From UBA5266 sp002411545 (GTDB lineage: Bacteria > Bacteroidota > Bacteroidia > Bacteroidales > WCHB1-69): 13,966 nt of DNA. Every line of letters starts with the position of its first letter. Within the stretch, counting starts at the first letter, position 1. The notes beneath the pieces are model-generated. The model made no database searches, had not been told where the DNA came from, and saw only the letters and a program-made list of their open reading frames with translations. Positions 13,895 to 13,966 of the stretch are shown piece by piece. The DNA lies in assembly GCA_028693085.1 (NCBI GenBank), contig JAQUWC010000055.1, positions 1 to 13,966 of the forward strand, given 5' to 3'. Both the position numbers and the translations under genes were made by a program.

Positions 13895-13966
13895 TTATTT
13901 CAATAGCGTGACATGACCGATGTGTTCATGATCTTGTCCGGTAAAATCGCGTGCAACGATGCGGTA
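13895..13966 (-). CDS. C-terminal end of an unidentified protein
   Basis: The last 23 codons and a TAA stop of a minus-strand gene are visible. The peptide begins YRIVARDFTGQDHEH and ends IGHVTLLK. A strong terminator 63 nt downstream supports a real gene end. The alternating hydrophobic pattern (YRIVARDF, then VTLLK) could be the last strands of a beta-sandwich domain, such as an Ig-like or fibronectin-like module, but this is too little to assign a family. The codon usage is somewhat richer in G and C than the flanking intergenic DNA, as expected for coding sequence. Confidence 0.7.
   Translation of the reverse strand, partial: YRIVARDFTGQDHEHIGHVTLLK

Overview
The window looks like chromosomal DNA of an AT-rich member of the Bacteroidetes, most likely Bacteroidales. 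The reasons are an ExbB / four-helix membrane protein / ExbD / ExbD cluster, a MORN-repeat secreted protein, a protein with a carboxypeptidase-regulatory-like domain, an HU-HIG type DNA-binding protein, and three matches to the Bacteroidetes -7 promoter element TAnnTTTG, each followed by C (TATCTTTGC, TATATTTGC, TACTTTTGC). I cannot name the genus.

Layout. Positions 1-10405 are almost entirely minus strand. In transcription order, a MORN-repeat secreted protein and mnmA form one operon with a -7 element at 10442-10449. recQ has its own -7 element at 8152-8159, which moves its start to the ATG at 8136. tRNA-Thr(CGT) has a -7 element at 6208-6215 and leads straight into pgi and agmatinase (speB), with only 23 nt between the tRNA and pgi. 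A HAD phosphatase and a TatD nuclease are 1 nt apart. tRNA-Ser(GGA) leads into the proton-channel cluster exbB / 4-TM protein / exbD1 / exbD2, and the last gene is cut by the window start. On the plus strand, a secreted carboxypeptidase-regulatory-like protein overlaps miaA by 17 nt. Convergent to it, on the minus strand, is an HU-family DNA-binding gene. A further minus-strand gene enters from the right edge, and only its last 23 codons are visible.

How genes connect. The Exb cluster would energise outer-membrane or periplasmic work using the proton gradient. pgi and speB serve sugar and polyamine metabolism. mnmA and miaA modify anticodon positions 34 and 37 of tRNAs. Each lies directly downstream of a secreted protein gene, and the two pairs are divergently transcribed from a shared 150-nt region.

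Non-coding structure. The least explained part is the miaA/HU convergent intergenic region. Between a plus-strand terminator (12315-12340) and a minus-strand terminator (12711-12750) sit six tandem units with a 21-22 nt period, built around the palindrome TTGCGCAA. Two neighbouring units carry complementary changes that create a perfect 12-bp hairpin. Upstream of the HU gene lie a very AT-rich stretch with a T13 run and a 148-bp imperfect palindrome that resembles a MITE or a dispersed palindromic repeat. I see no CRISPR array, no transposase, and no clear novel multi-gene defence system.
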